Shown in pieces: positions 1 to 24,190 of a stretch of 64,000 nucleotides of DNA. Location: assembly GCA_018881555.1 (NCBI GenBank), contig JACAXG010000105.1, positions 1,728,963 through 1,792,962 on the forward strand, read 5' to 3'. This DNA is from Amblyornis subalaris. Lineage: Eukaryota; Chordata; Aves; Passeriformes; Ptilonorhynchidae. Below the pieces are notes generated by a model. It was not told the DNA's origin, searched no databases, and worked only from the letters and a program-made list of their open reading frames with translations. The position numbers and the translations under genes were made by a program. Numbering within the stretch: the first letter of the stretch is position 1; each line of letters begins with the position of its first letter.

Positions 1-8
1 AAACTTAC

Positions 9-9400
<9,392 letters not shown>

Positions 9401-9410
9401 AAATGCACGG

Positions 9411-12400
9411 AGGAAGGTAGTTACGGGAACCGAGCAGGAAACATCCCGGCGACTCAGCGGTGCACGCTAGGAGGAGGCACTTGCCTGAACTTAATGCCGC
9501 TCGGAAAGGAGAGGACTTCCTTGGCCAAGAGAGGTCAGCTGTGAATACTCCCTGGGAATTTGGAACCTCTGCCAGGCCACGAGCCTTTCCAATGGAAATG
9601 TTACACAGATAACATGTGTGTCCCTATGTCGCCTCCTATGTGGCATGTTCTGCTTTGGCCACGAGCCAAATGCTTAGAGGACTCTACTCAAAAGTCGAGG
9701 GCTGTTTTCAAAGTTGCAGTGTCATTTGAAACATTGACTTAAAAGCATAAGCACAAGTGTCAGAAGCATAAGCACAAGCAAATTGGGGTTTCTCAGGTGA
9801 GCCTCTTTCAGCTTTTTACATTGGAAGATACTATCTATAAATGGCTACTTATAACTGAAGAGTCTCATATCTGAGCCACCACTGAATGCCCTAATTACTG
9901 TGATGGTGATTAAAAACTTTTTACAAGTTCTTGCTGTCCTTTGTGAGGCCCATGACATGATCTAGACACCTACAGGATTGGCCTGTGTAGATGAGAAGGA
10001 TAGGTTGATTACAATTACAGAGTGCTGCTTGGATACGTGCAGGATTGAAGCCCCAGTCAGCTCTGCAAACACACAACTGGATTTTAAAAATCAGTGGTTA
10101 AAACCTCTTTTTAACACCAAAGCATTTCACTTCCGAAACATTTCTGTTTGAAAGAACTTTTTATTTTGAGATTCCTTCATGTGTAGATAAAAGCAACTTC
10201 ATTTTTAACTAAAACTCTATATAAACCACTTTGCTTGAGGTCAAAGTATTTTTTGTGTAATTTGAAATTATTGAGGTTTGTACATTTTAGTTTACTGATG
10301 CTTTCAGAATGTTCTTCTGGGGAAATGAAGTTCCAGGCTGGACCAAAACAGTCAGCAAACCAATGACTGTCCATCTTTAGTCACAGAGACATACTTGGTG
10401 ACTCTGGCTTTATCCAGCAGCAAAACTCTAAACTCAAGCAGGAGGAGCAGAACAAATAAGGACGTGAATGAGATACTCTGCCAAAATGCCATTTGAAGAG
10501 CTGAATTCCTCCACAGATTTGCCACCCCTCTGAAGGGAGATTGAGCATTTTATCAGCACCATTTGAGCTTCTTCCTGCATCCGAAACAGACCAGGTGAAC
10601 TGCACTCCAAAAGAGCCTATTGTGTTTCAAAGAGAAAAAGGCAGCCTAAGTAACCAGCATGAACTCATGCTTTGACACTGTAAAGCCAGATAAGGTGAAT
10701 CCCACCTGCACTGTACTGTGTTTGAGATAGGGAAGAGTGAATGGCTTAAAAGGAATAGAGCAAATCTGGAATTCAGATTCTACAAAACATGCTAATATGG
10801 AATTAGAGCTGTTTTCTGTAATAAATACCTCCTGGTCTGGGTGGATTGTGATTCCATCCATCTGAAAAACCCTAATTATAAGGTCTAATTCTTACTCAGC
10901 TGGAATGCTTTTTACTCAGCACTGTGGGAGAAGTGCTGACTTCCATTATGGCAACAATAAATTCCCAGAACACTTAGAGAGATGTGGACTTCATAGATTT
11001 TATTCTTAGACTAGCAAGGATAAATCTTGCATATGTTAAAGTCAATGAAAAACTCACACCAACTTCTGCTGGGGTAGGATTTCTCCCTAGGACTCAAGTG
11101 AACAGGGGAATTGGTGTCCTGAAGAGATTTTTGCAGACTGTATATCTACCTCTCAGACTCTTGTTTCTCCTTTAATTTGGGTCTTATACTGCAGAGATCA
11201 AGAAGTTCCAAAAAGCTTTCAGGCTTTCTGTCAGAATGAGGCTATTGAAAAACATGACCTTTTATTCAAAAGCCACTACCTGCAGTGGCTGTTGACTGCC
11301 ACTGTGAATAGTGACCTCACAGCAGAGTATGAGACATCACTGAACAGCACAATGCTGTGTTCTGTACAATCATGTAGAGAGTATATTTACACTCCTATTG
11401 CCAGGTGGGGGAAATTGCCTTCTCAGCATCCCCAAAGAAAGACCTTCTAATTTTAGCAAAACCTAACATGTAGGATATAACCTACATGTTCATGTTTTTA
11501 AACAGTGTAGAATTCACAGTAACATCATTTATGTTCATGTTCACTGTAAAACTTGGTACTTTTGCATTCGCAGTGCCTACTCAGACTGCTGCATCAAATT
11601 GAGCTGCCTTTTTAAGTCATTCTGGTAATCCCTAAAACGCCACATAAGTATTTTTAAATGGCTGTGTAAATAAACCTAAACACAGAAAATTACAGCCTGT
11701 GATACCAAATTAGTGAATTGGCTCATTAGAAGGCAAGTACCAGTTTCATTGCAAAAAACCGCAGCAGTTCGGCTAGAATAACCTGACATATTTTCATAAA
11801 AATCTTTATTGAGTCTATTAATTAGACTTACTGATGCTCACACCGGTAGGGCTTTCAAGTCAATAACAATCCTCCACTAAGTATGGGTCCATGGCAGGAG
11901 TAAAATCAAAACTGGGGCCTTGTTTTGAGAGAATCAGGGGTTAGTGCTTAAAGAGTCCATTAAAGCAATTACGCCATAACTGCATTAAAAGTTCAACCCT
12001 ACTTCTTAGGCTCCTTCAGCAAATAATGGCCATCACTGCCTTAGCTCCTGCAACTGAGGTTCGTCAGAAAGTGTTGACCTTCTTCTGAAAAAAATCTCAA
12101 CAAAAACCAACAATTTTCTACATTTTTGCACCATTAGTGTCTTTATCAGTTTGGCAGTAGGATAATGTGTATTGTTCACACTTTAAAGCTGGTAAAAATG
12201 GCACAAAATTATGGTGCAGCCCACAATTTACATTCAGACCAGTGTCAGAACAGATGTTCAGGACTTCTTTACTAATGTTTTTTTGCAAGAGTACATGATT
12301 CTTTATGGACTTTTAAAATCAAGGATATAAAAATTATTTTAACAAAACCATGAAAATAGTAGGAAGTATGCAACATGTATAGTGACATGTTCTAGACCAG

Positions 12401-15360
12401 CAAAACTATCTCTAAACCATGAAATAAAACAGAACTGAACTGGCTAAAAAAAAAATAAAAATTGCTATTTCTTTAATAAGGATACTTCTCATTCTTCAGT
12501 ACAACTCAGCAGACTTCAACAACTGAAGGTGTGTACAGGCACGAGAATGAAGTGGGATAGGGATGGGAGGAGAGTAAAGAGATGTCTGCTTAAGGCACAA
12601 TTGCTGATTTTCAAGAAAAAAGCCTGTTAGACTATTGTCTCGTTATGGTGGGGTTTGACTTCCATTGAGAAGTACATGTTGGAGCAGGTCCTGAAAGACA
12701 GGATGTAAGCAAAATTTTACCCAAGAATAACAACCAGATTAGATCCCCAACTAGATCCCCAGTATGCTCCTGCATGTGGTCAGAGCGACAATACACCCAA
12801 GGGGCAGCTGGCTTTCAAATCACATATCTCTTCTGGCTGTTCTTGTGTAAGTGTTCTTACGCAATTGTTAACTGGAAACTAATATACATTAGGGTAAGAT
12901 CCTGAATAGTCACGTAAGCATGACAAAGCTTGCTTAGTCTTCCCATCGATGTATCTATACAGCTTCCTTTCACTCCACTATCTGGAAGATGCAGTGGAGA
13001 TGAAAAACAGCTTTCCACAGAAGAAATATGAGGGCCATAAACAGGACCTAGACTGAAAAATTTAATGCCACGAAGATTTTCCTATCTTTTTAATCACTTA
13101 TTTTACTTGGTGAATTTTATGATCTGGTTCTTTTTCCCTTTCAGACAATTCCACCTCCCTGGGAATCTACCCAGGTGCCTGACACAAAAACTGCTTCTTT
13201 TGTGATACTCTTTAAAACTTACTTTTGTATGACATAAATACATCATAAAACATATGTTTAACCAAGGCACAGTATCTTTCTATGTAGTTTTCAATATTTA
13301 GATTTTAAATCTGGTGTAGTTAAAAACACTATAGGAAAAATTATAAACCCACCATATGAGTATATGTGAACACATTTATATGCATATACAAACACATACA
13401 TGTATGCATACTTATACTCTGTGTCTTCATCTTCTTTGGGAAAGCATTTNAACTACATCCAGTGGGCACATTTGGAGAATTAAAAATGTACTGAAAGCTA
13501 GTGTGCCACTTTAAGTTGTTCAGTAAGAATGAAAGAATGAAAAGCTTTATGTTGAGGTAATGAAATCAAATCTTTGTGTCTTGGCTCTTGCACATCCCAT
13601 ATCATAAGAAAACAAGTAGGTCCATAGCAATCAAAGTCTACCACTAAACCATTACCTTGATTTCAATTCCTGAACAGAAAGAACAAAACATTAAAAAACC
13701 AAACCAAACAAACAAACAAACAAACAAACAAACAACCCACACAAAAAAATACCGCGGGGGGAAAAAAAAAACCAACAAAAAAACCACACCCCAAAACCAA
13801 AAACAGACCAAACCAAACACCAGACCTTGAGGTAGTAGCAATGACTGAAATAGATTGCTTCTATTTAGTAGCACTTTAATGAGAAAATATAAAGGCTTAT
13901 CATTTTATCATTTAAAAGAAGGACTTTAATTAGAGTGAATCAAATAGAGCTGCCTTTGGGTTCACAAATTAAGTATTGTTTATGCTATTATAAAGTCTTT
14001 GAGTGACCTCAGCAATTTTTAGTGATTTGCGGTATTGTTTTAACATCGATGTAGAATTCAAATTACTAATGGCTCTGACATTATTGGGCAAAATACAAGA
14101 AAACATTCACCTATTAGGGAGATCAAGATGGAGAACAGCAGCGTGAATTAACTGACTTAAAAGGAAATGGTTTTGCCACTAAAAGAGATCATACTAAACA
14201 GTCTAAATCAAGGTACAGATGCAACTCCATTTGTTACTGGCCAATAAAAAAGGAAAAAATATCTCAAGTTATTCTAAGTGATTTAGAACCATTTTCTCTC
14301 TCAAATATTAGAAACCAAATCACATTTCCAAAAAATTAAACAACAAACTCCATAATCCTTGTAACAAGAATACACTGTTCTTCTGATGTGAGGACTTACA
14401 GTTTACATATTTGTTACTATATGCATAAAAAACCCCTACATGCTTTTCTTACAGCAATATCTCTGGAGACTTCAATAAATAGGACACTGAAGGTGAGGAT
14501 ATATAACAAATACAAAGTTAAACATAATTCATACGAGCTCTTTGAAGCATTTAATCATGTCCTATCTGCTCTTTTTCCTAAAATACCTACAGACATAATT
14601 AGTTTCTCCCCCAGGTACAACTCTCAAAAGGCTTAAGTAAAGTAGTGTTTCAAGTGCAGTCATACTGTTCCCTTGAGATCCAAGGGACATGATTTTCAGT
14701 TATATCTACATTCTTTTAAACACTTTGCAATGTAGTGGGCTTCTAAAACCCTTCAAAAGTATAGAAACAGCCCCTCTGAAACTAACCTTTGTCTAAGGAG
14801 NTTCTTTTTCTGATTCAGTACTGCGATAGGGCTCCAGAGCATCCCTGTCCCCAGAGCCCTGTGCCAGGAGACAGAGAAGCAGGTGGTAGGTGGCACAGGA
14901 GCATGCCACGAGCTTACTTGGCATCTGGTGATCTAGAACTCTGCTCTGGTTTCCAGGCCTCGTGCAGAGTGCTTTACACATTTACAGCATCTGAAATGAT
15001 CATTGAGGGAAAAAAAAGCAGGAGTGAAACCTTATGGTAACAAAAGCATCAATGATACCTTATTCATCGGCAGAACCCTTTGACTATGTGCCTGAAAGGA
15101 TGAAAACAAGACAATGACACACTAGCATTTGTTTTCCAGAACAGAGGTATGGTATTTTGGTCCACATCTGACTGAATATTATGATTCTTCAGGAGAGTAC
15201 TTTGCCAGACTTGACAAACTGTGGAGAGAATTTTTTTTTATAAAGACATGCATATGCGTATATATGCATAGTGTGTACAGACAGATAGACTATCTTCTGA
15301 ATTTCATTAAAGTGACACAATCCACCCATTTTGTTTTCCTGGAAGAAATTGTGGTAGTTG
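9411..15360. other. Intergenic DNA upstream of AASS
   Basis: About 6 kb of AT-rich DNA. Open frames are short and lack conserved motifs. A (CAAA)n tract lies near 13.7 kb and an alternating purine-pyrimidine stretch (ACAT/GTAT-like) at 13370-13425. I see no exon, tRNA or CR1 copy. Confidence 0.5.
13703..13735. repeat. (CAAA)n microsatellite
   Basis: A run of CAAA units, followed to about 13810 by an A/C-rich simple stretch with the same bias. Confidence 0.9.
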
Positions 15361-15362
15361 AT

Positions 15363-15421
15363 AACAGAATCAAAGAATCAGTTAGGCTGGAAAAGACCAT
15401 TAAGACCTTCAAGCCCATTAC
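15363..15421 (-). mobile_element. CR1 LINE 3' tail fragment
   Basis: The sequence CAGAATCAAAGAATCAG followed by TTAGGCTGGAAAAGACC is the reverse complement of the CR1 3' end. About 60 bases remain, so this is a strongly 5'-truncated and diverged copy. Confidence 0.75.
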
Positions 15422-18400
15422 AAATACATTATACTTTATAGGTGATACCTAGCAAAAGTGGTCTTCCTGAATATAACAGAAAGAACATACTTCAGTATAA
15501 TAACAGTTCAGAAATAGAAGGCGAAAAAAGAAATTACCAAAGTGAAGGGGTTTTGTAATTTTTTTCCAATATTTCTCAACAAAGTCATTCAGTTTGAAAT
15601 AATCTTGATTCAGCAAAAACTAAACTTCTTTTTTTTATTTTTAATTATTACTCTTCCAAAATAAAAGTACTTCATTTTATAAACAAAAGTTTTTAAAATA
15701 ATGAGTATCTAAATGTNTCAGTTTTAAAAAATTTGGGGTAGCCATGGAAAAACTGAGTAAAAATAACACCAAGTCTGAGTTATTTAGGCTAATCCAGATG
15801 TCTTGATATTGAAAAAGAAGTCTCCAGAGGGCAGGAAATGCACTTTCTAAGTGACAGGTCTTGGAAACTTCCAACTCTGTTGAACAGAAGTTTATTCCAT
15901 GCAATTCCTGCCTTACATAAAGCCAAGGGATTTCATCTACATTCAGTGAACAAGCAGCTGAGGCTGTGTCAACCATTACCCATCTCCAAGGGATGTCATG
16001 CTCTGCCAGTTCCAGCTTGAAAGCAGGGTGCTTCCAGAACAGTGGTAAAACACGAAGGACCGCGGCAAGAGGACTTCGATTCTGTCAGGTTATCCTGCAT
16101 TACACAAACAAACAAACCAACCAACAAAAACACAAACAAAAAACCAAACAAAATAAACAAACAAAAACCAAAACAAACAAAGAAACAAAGGTAGAAATTT
16201 AGAAATACAAGGCAATGTGACTTTTAATCCCTGCACACTGGAAAAAATTCAACACATAGCATTGGCTGCTGGCTGGCTCTGGTGAAGAGCTCCCTCAGAG
16301 GGATCGCTGTGCTCTGGAATGGGGATCTGGCAATAGGCAACATTCTTGCCAGCAGCACACTGCTGCACCGCTGACAGGGAAATCACAAAACCAGAGGAGG
16401 ATTCTAGTTCCCAAAACATGTGAACAGGTGGGATTTCTTGGCAGTTTTCGACCAGGACATAATGTGTATGATGGGGAAAACACTTCCACTGCGATAGTTT
16501 AAAGTGCTGGTATGTATATCTAATGAAATCCATGCACTGCCAGTTTGCCAGTTCTTCTCAGCAATACAGAATATTTCCACTTGATGGCACCAAATTTTTT
16601 TTTTTTTTAACCTCGACTCAAAGTAATTCTCTAACGAGATGCTGAATTCTGAGGAGATAATCAGGAAAAAAATATTCTTTATTCTAAGCACATTTCTTTT
16701 CTTAAAAATCTGGGCTTATTTATAAGAATTACAGTGAATTTCTTAGGGTGGTTTGTCTCTTCTATTTGACCATGACAGTTATTTGAACTACCTATTTTTT
16801 TTCCAATGCTTAGANAGTATCTCCTTTCAGTGAAGAAAAGGTTATATTATCATATTGTTATGAGTCAACTCCTGAATGTGGATGGATAATGCATTTTGAG
16901 ATAAATTTTGTTTCTGGCCCAGTCCTTGAAACTCCATATGCATTTGCTTGTTTTAAAAGAGAAAGGCACCCATATAGACCATAGCAAAATAACAGGCAGT
17001 TTTTTAAGGGCTGAATACCAACTTTGATTCTTTCCCCAAATTACCTGTTGCTTGTTATCAGTAATTACTGACTAGTGATTCTCCAATAACCTCAACTACT
17101 TTAAAAACAACTTTTAAACCTTGCTTGGTTGTTCTATTTAGGCACTATGAGTGTAAACACAAAAACCTGTAGTTTCAATAGTTGTCCAGTTCTTGGAGAT
17201 TTCACAAGCTTCAGACAATGGTCAGCATCAAGTACAATGTAGCAGATAATAACAGATTGTATACTGGATAATATTAGATTATAGTAAATGTCCATTTCTT
17301 GTTTCTCAACTCCTCTTGCAACAGTAAGATGGGAAGGCAGGGCTGAGTCCTGTGTCTGTGCAATACCTGTGTGGGGAAGGGAGGATGACATGGTTCATGA
17401 CTAAACCTCCCAGGTGCTACAGTGACATGAATGCTGTATAGAACCCTCTATTCAGGTTCTACAACCGCAAACAAGCATTTCAGCCACATATAATGATAAC
17501 TGTAATGTTTCTATCTATAAAACAGAGAATGTGGTGCAGCATTGGGGTTTGGAAGGATGAGGGGCACAGTCCTCTCCAGGGAGAGGATTGGGAAGCAGGG
17601 ACAGAACAGTTTTGTGCATGTCCCCATCCAAAACTGGGGTACGAGTTAAGGCGTTTCAAGGCAAAAGGTAATACCAGAATTATTCTTCCAAGAGGCTGCA
17701 TTTTTGGGTCTTGTAGGAGTAGGCTCTGCAATGTGTGTTCTGCACAGACTTTGTGTATATGTGCAATAGAAGACCTCTTAGGATGTTCTGTATTTATCCC
17801 ACAGGTGCAAATCAACTGCTTACTGTGTAAAGCAGGGCTGACACTTCCCAGATACATCCCGTTTATTGTGTGCCCGTGACAGAGCTTCTCTGTGCATACA
17901 CATCTATGTACTGTCACTTAGATGTTCAGATATGCAGCATGATTGAAGCTACTGTCACTGCCGTGAACAGGCTGTTAGGCATCCAAATGTCTCACTTAAC
18001 TTACAGGAAATGGTACTTCTTTGGAAAAGCCAAGGTATAGGTTGCTTTCATCTACAAATCACCGCTCTCTTCTGCCACCTGTTCTCTTTTCCTGCTCTCG
18101 AGGTCCAGACTTCTCAGCTGAGTCCTGAGTCCACCTCTGAAGGACTCTTTTGATCCATAAGAGTTAAAGGATTATCCAATACAGCTTGTTCATCTAGTGC
18201 CAGTTCACAAATCTGTAATGAGACTGATTTCCTATCTTCTTCAGAAGTATCTTTCAACTCTAATTTCCACAAAAATTCTCTCTCTTCTGTGAGAAAGTAA
18301 ACTGCTTGCCCAGTCCTGGATGTTAAGATTTCCACACAATCTTAGCTCCATTTGAGACCTGCTTTTGAGGTCAAACCCCTCTCTTCGAGAATATGAGCAT

Positions 18401-19913
18401 TTCAAGTAACTGGGGTTCTTGGACCAGGAACTGAACTCAGTCACTAAGAGAAATATCTGTCATGGGCTGGCTTTCCTCCTTTCCATTCTAGAAGAACAGC
18501 ATGGAAGAAAGCTCAGTCCCATAAACATGTGAGGACAGCACTGTTATTAACATTCAGTTATTGTTTTAAGCAAGTGATCTTTTATTATTTTTGTCTAATA
18601 ACATCAGTCATTGCAACTAACTATAAAAAAAAAAAAGGCTTTTCACCTTTTTATTTTACTTTATGCTCTTCTGTCATTTCTTCCCTGCACATTTCTGTTA
18701 TTCAATTACTACATGACATTTCTGGTGTTTCATTTTCTGTTAGAACCTGAAAAAATTGGTGAGGAAATCCAAGAGTCTGTGAAAAGAGCACAAGCCTCTT
18801 TTCTGGCTCTGGAAAATACAAAGAGCAATCATTACTAGCTAGACCTTTATTAGAGATGAAAAATACTGGCTGGGAGCAATATTTCTCTTTTCCTCACACA
18901 GAGGAAGAAAACTCCTGGAACCAGAGCATCTTTCCAAGCCACTTCAGCTATGTAGCATCCAGCCCAAAGCAGCTTCTCTGGGAGCAGGGATCCTGCCAAG
19001 GCACATCAGCCCCAGGACACACACCAGTGCTGCCGTTCTGATGAACTATGTGGGGTTTAATTAACAGATGTACTTCCCTTAGGACAGACGTCTGACAGCC
19101 AAACTGGTTTTCCATGGTCAAGTTAATCTCACTTAAAACCTTCATTTTCCCTATTCAATAGAAGTTGGTCGTGTTAGTGTTAACTTACAATTAAACCAGA
19201 AGTTACTAATGTCACACAGAAAGCAACCAAACTTGAAACTACTCTCTTCCCTCCCATATTCCATCATCTACTTTTGCCTGAGTACTGCCCTGACAACATA
19301 CCCCTTTAGATCTCACGTGTTAGCAACAATTTACTGCTGTTCCACGCAAATTCTGCATCATCTCATTTTTATTACTAAAAATTATTTTAAATTAGAAATG
19401 GAGTCATGAAGCAAAAAGTCACATGCCAATGCCGAATAACTCTGCAAGCATCCTACATATAAACCTTCATAGCCTCTTTTTTTGTCACACAGACTTTGTG
19501 TTTAATTGTGGTTATGAAGGTAGTAAGAAATTTCTGTCTCCGCTTAGATTCTNTATTATTCTGGCTGTAAGACACTGCTTTGCTCACTTTTTGTTAAAGG
19601 ATAGGTCTGACATAGTTTTAGTAACCACACTCAAATCTAGGTGCCACATGCTAGTCTAAGTTTAGAGACATGGCCTTGGCCATTTTGCATTCATATTTAC
19701 TATTATAGTGGAAAAGCTCAAGAATGACCCAGGATCCCCCCATGTTTTACCTTTCCCAGATGGAAAGCTAGCTGACCCTCTCCAAGGCAAGTGTAGAAGA
19801 TGCCCAACATGTGGGCAGTAGAGATAAGCTGAGACGTTGGGCTCTAGTAGGAGTTTAAGCCCTGAAGTTCCATGATGGGCATGAACCAGGGTCCAAGAAT
19901 ATATATTTTTAAC
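15422..19913. other. Intergenic DNA between CR1 fragments
   Basis: 4.5 kb without a recognisable gene. It contains an A/C-rich simple repeat at about 16.1 kb and scattered single ambiguous bases. Confidence 0.5.
16101..16190. repeat. A/C-rich (CAAA)n-like simple repeat
   Basis: About 90 bases made almost only of A and C in CAAA and CCAA units, imperfect. Confidence 0.85.
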
Positions 19914-19973
19914 GGTTGGGCTCAGTGATCTTACAGATCTTTTCCAACCTTAACGAATCTACAATTCTATGAT
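19914..19973 (+). mobile_element. CR1-type 3' tail fragment
   Basis: GGTTGGGCTCAGTGATCTTA through TTTTCCAACCTTAACG and the terminal ACAATTCTATGAT match the CR1 3' end in sense orientation. Upstream there is no tRNA-like head, so it is scored as a LINE fragment and not a SINE. Confidence 0.75.
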
Positions 19974-22900
19974 ATTCAAATTGCTGTTTATTCACAGGCT
20001 TTCAGTGTATCCGTCTGCAATTCTCCATTGCTGTAAGTGATCTCATCAAGATGGCATAGTATCAGTAGAAAAAAAATTAACTGACCATGGCTCTTGTGCA
20101 GACTAGTGCCAGAAATGTGTTCTGTGAGGACTTCAGAAAACAGAAACTGCTGAAGAGAGATGAAGTGAAAAGAGTTAATGACGTTAATCTGTGCAGGATC
20201 TGAAGCAACTAAGTGGTCTTCAATCCAGGAAGCTGCTCCTTTCTGAAGAGTATTGGGCAAAAAGACAGAGATATCAGCAGAGCAAGGGTCTCAAGTGGCA
20301 AGCTTACTGAAGCAGAGAGGGAAAAAATCAGATAGGTTGTTTATGCCATTTGAGTCTTATTGTTTTGCCAAGAAAAAGGCCCTTCATACGAAGAAGTGTG
20401 TTCTGTGACAGAAACAGGAATCCACAGAGGCAGCTAGTGAGTGAGTAACCCAGTTACACCTACTAATACAAGATAGCTATTTCACTGATAAATGTGACAT
20501 GGTGATGATAAAGATCACAAGAAGATTATACTCAAAAGAAATACAAAAGAAATCACTATGACAGGACAACTTCATATTAGAAAAAATAATCATTGGAAAG
20601 CCATAACAAGATATTCAGAAGAGGAGAGAGAAATACTCACTAGCACCAGTGGAATACATATTATAAAGAAGAAAGGCAAATAAACATGCACACACAAAAT
20701 GCAGCAGTATGGCACCAGACACTTCAACTTAGAACCTAGTAGCAAAGGCATAGATGTTGCAGAGTTTTAGCAGATGTGATTATNTCATGCAGGAAAGAAA
20801 CATATATCATTAGGGAAGCTATGTACAAAGTGATACAAAGCAAAATATTTTACGTTAGCACCCCTCACAGATGAAGAGAAAAACAGTTCATACGGGGCAC
20901 AAAACTGAAGAGCTTCTCCAAAAAAAGGAGTAGTGCCAAAGCAGTGCAACTATCTTCCTTTTGGCTACTATACAAATTGGGAACTGCTTTGTGGTAAAGC
21001 CTATGCAAATATCTAAACAGATCTAGGAAAAAAATCCGACATTTAAAATAGATGCTGAAATGCAAATAAGATGCATCTCTGGAGAAATAAGGTAGATAAA
21101 GTTTAGCTCATATCAGGAGTATTGTATTTTGGAAAGTTTGATTAACAGGGTATACAACACAGAAGGCACAGAAAGAAAATACTACCAAAGGAAATGCACC
21201 AGTCTGGTTTTCCATGCAGGAGGACATGCAANCAGAGCACATGAAGGCTGATATATTTGCTAAAACACCCACTGGTAAAGGACATCTCGCACCTGGGAGA
21301 AAAAAAAAAATTAGAACAGAGGAAGGGTATTGTAGTTATTAGCAAGGATAATTAGTCATAGCATTTCTGAGTGCCATCTATTTTCTGAAGAATGCATAGT
21401 ATGTGGGTGGAATTAAGTAACTGACGCATGTGACCATGAGCCTACCAGAAAGGCAGGGGAAGGTGTTATTCAGCCAGTTTAGCACTGGATTCTTTCAACT
21501 CTAGGCATAAAACCAAAGTGATTATCACTACTCCTTCTATACACAATTGAGGAAAAAAAAAAGAAAAATGGAAAAAAGCACATCTAAAGCACAGTTCATG
21601 AAATCAGTTTTAGAGGAGATGGATCATGCTCTGGAAATGTTTATTTCGCTTCAGCGACTTTAAGAGGAGTCTTGACAATTAGACTGTGAACAGCTTCTAT
21701 TAGGAAAGATTAATGTCAGACAATGCGCCAAAAGAAATGCTTTNCAATAATTTTCTGTGTCTGTTGGACAAAATACCTGAAAAACAATCATATATTTTGA
21801 AGTCTTGCTTGTTAACACTTGTTTAGTTTGAGTATTTCTCAGTTGTTTTTCCTTGCTGTAAGCACTTTGACCCAGGACGGTATGTTAAGTCAGGCCCATC
21901 NCATTTTGTAGAATTAGTGACACTAAATACTGAGAAGTGAAGACTGAAAAATAAATATAACAATCTTCTAGAAGCTGCTTCAGGCCTGTGTCATCACACC
22001 AGACAGCAGCAAGAACATGGTCCTGTGTCTGAGTGGACCATATCCTTTGAAGATGTCCTAGCTACTTCCTAAAGTTTCCACTCAGTCTTCCCTTCCCTTC
22101 ACTCCTCAGAAAAACAGGGAATGGACTGCCGGCTTGGGCGTTCTCTGTATGTCCAGCACAGGATTTTTTCCTGTAGTTGTGCAATACATCCAGCCCTTCC
22201 ATGGAAACACCACCTAAATTCCATAAGCACAAGCATGCACACTGGCTGCCTCTGTATTAGTAAATAAAACATGCACTGGACTGGTTTGCAAGCAGTTAAC
22301 CTAGCCGGCAAAAAAAACACAAAAAACAACCTGTATTTATATTATTCAATTTTCTTACTCTCCAAAACAGAGTAGCTGCATCCAACCTGCCCAGTGGGAA
22401 TGGTCTCTGACCAATACTAATCCTTAACTGTGCTTGGGAATTGTTTGTCTGGCCCTCAATAAACCATGCTAGTGACTGGACCAACAACTGAGTTTCGGTG
22501 CCCAAGAGGGTTCCCCCAGATCTATTTAACTGGCTATTTTGGAACTAGTCAGTATTCATGGTTGTGTGCAAAACCTGTGCAGAGTTTTCCTTTTGCTAAA
22601 GGAGGGTCTGTGGCTCCATGACAGTGTTGTTTATGAACAGTTTCCATTCTGATGCTGCATTGAGAAGGAGGAATGCAAGAGGAGGGCTCATGTGCAAGAG
22701 TACCTGACAGAACCAGGGACTCAGGCTGGATGGAGAGTAAGACACAGGTACCTGCTCTCTACAGGAATTCGCAAAGCCCAAGACCCAAATTAGCCTATGG
22801 TTACAGACTTGAATGACTATACTAAGTACTTTTTTCCTCTACATGTGTGCGTGTGAAGGAGAAAGGGGTTGGGGAGTAAAAACTACCTACTTGTGTAAAG

Positions 22901-24190
22901 GGAAATTATGAGAAAAACAAGTTTGTAATCTTGGGTTTTCCCAAAAACCTCCTGCTGAATTTNTACTGTTTGCTTTCAATTACCAGCCACAGAAAACAAT
23001 TGCTTAAATCTCTGCCCTTCACATCTAAATCATCAAGCAAAGATTTAGTTCAATTGGATTTCACAGAGATGACAGGATCTGTCAGTAACTTTAACAATGA
23101 AGATTTTCTCCTATGTCTAGTTTTACATGCCAAGTTTCTTTCTGCTTAGCTACAGTCTTAGACATGATCAGTGTAATTCCAGTGCAAAAGCCTAACACAG
23201 GCTGCTCCTTCAAAGCAGGGAGGGGTCTGTTTTGCATTACAGTTTTATAGCTAGAACAGGTGTTCTAGTTACCCACCTCATCATCATAAGGAGATGCTCC
23301 TCTTAATTAAAAGAGTCTATCATTCAAGGATATCTTGTTATGACCCACTTTTGTCTTTAATATGGACAAATAGAAAATGATAGCATTAGTGGTCAGATTG
23401 GGATTTAAAAATCAACCCACAGTTTTGGATTCCATCTGTCTTCCTTGACAACAGGTTCCTTCAATGATGTGACGAAGGTTCAGGTCAGAAAGAGCCGATA
23501 ACAAAATACCTTCTCAACTCATAGATACTGAATCCTTGCATCTTTCCATATGTCAAAGACCAGGAAAATCTCCTGGCTTGGGAAAGCAAAGAAACAAAAC
23601 AAACAGAAATGATACTCACTCCAAAGGATCACATGAGGGCTGAGTCTTGACAGTGGCCACCAAAAAACTTGAATACTGAAGAATCTACCCACAGAAAGGT
23701 CAAAGAAGACCTGAGTTAGATCCCTGATTATCAAGTCACACTTCAAACACTCCCTGTTACTGAATAATAGCATGTAGAATATATCCCAGGAAACCTAGCA
23801 ATTCCTTTACAGTGCTATTAGTGTAAATAGCTAATGAACTATAAAAGCAACAGACAGTTGTGGGTTTGGGAGTTTTTCTGATTGATTCATTTAAATTTAA
23901 CCTTAATTTGTTTATGTTTCACTGAGAAGCTGCTACCTTACAACTATGGCAATTAGCAGCAGTATCCCACTGTGAGTATGAGGCTGATTGCATGGTATAA
24001 GTCTGCACTGCAACAACACTGCCCAGATAGCTATTGAAGAGATCAGACTACTAACCCCAAAAATGCAGGATTATCTATAAATACTTATTCAGCAGCACAT
24101 TCTGAAATAGACTATAGCATGGTAACATTTTATGGATGGGAAACACTGTGTGCCTTACTTATTAAACCCACAATTGTTGATGACCAAATA
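19974..24190. other. Intergenic DNA
   Basis: 4.2 kb with no supported gene. A segment near 22.36-22.50 kb has an AATAAA and a pseudo-symmetric look that could be an old LTR, but its ends cannot be defined. Confidence 0.45.

Noticed and set aside
22230..22520. A second LTR near 22.4 kb
   Set aside because: It has AATAAA-like signals and a GTGCCCAAG phrase, but no TG/CA ends with a target duplication could be found.
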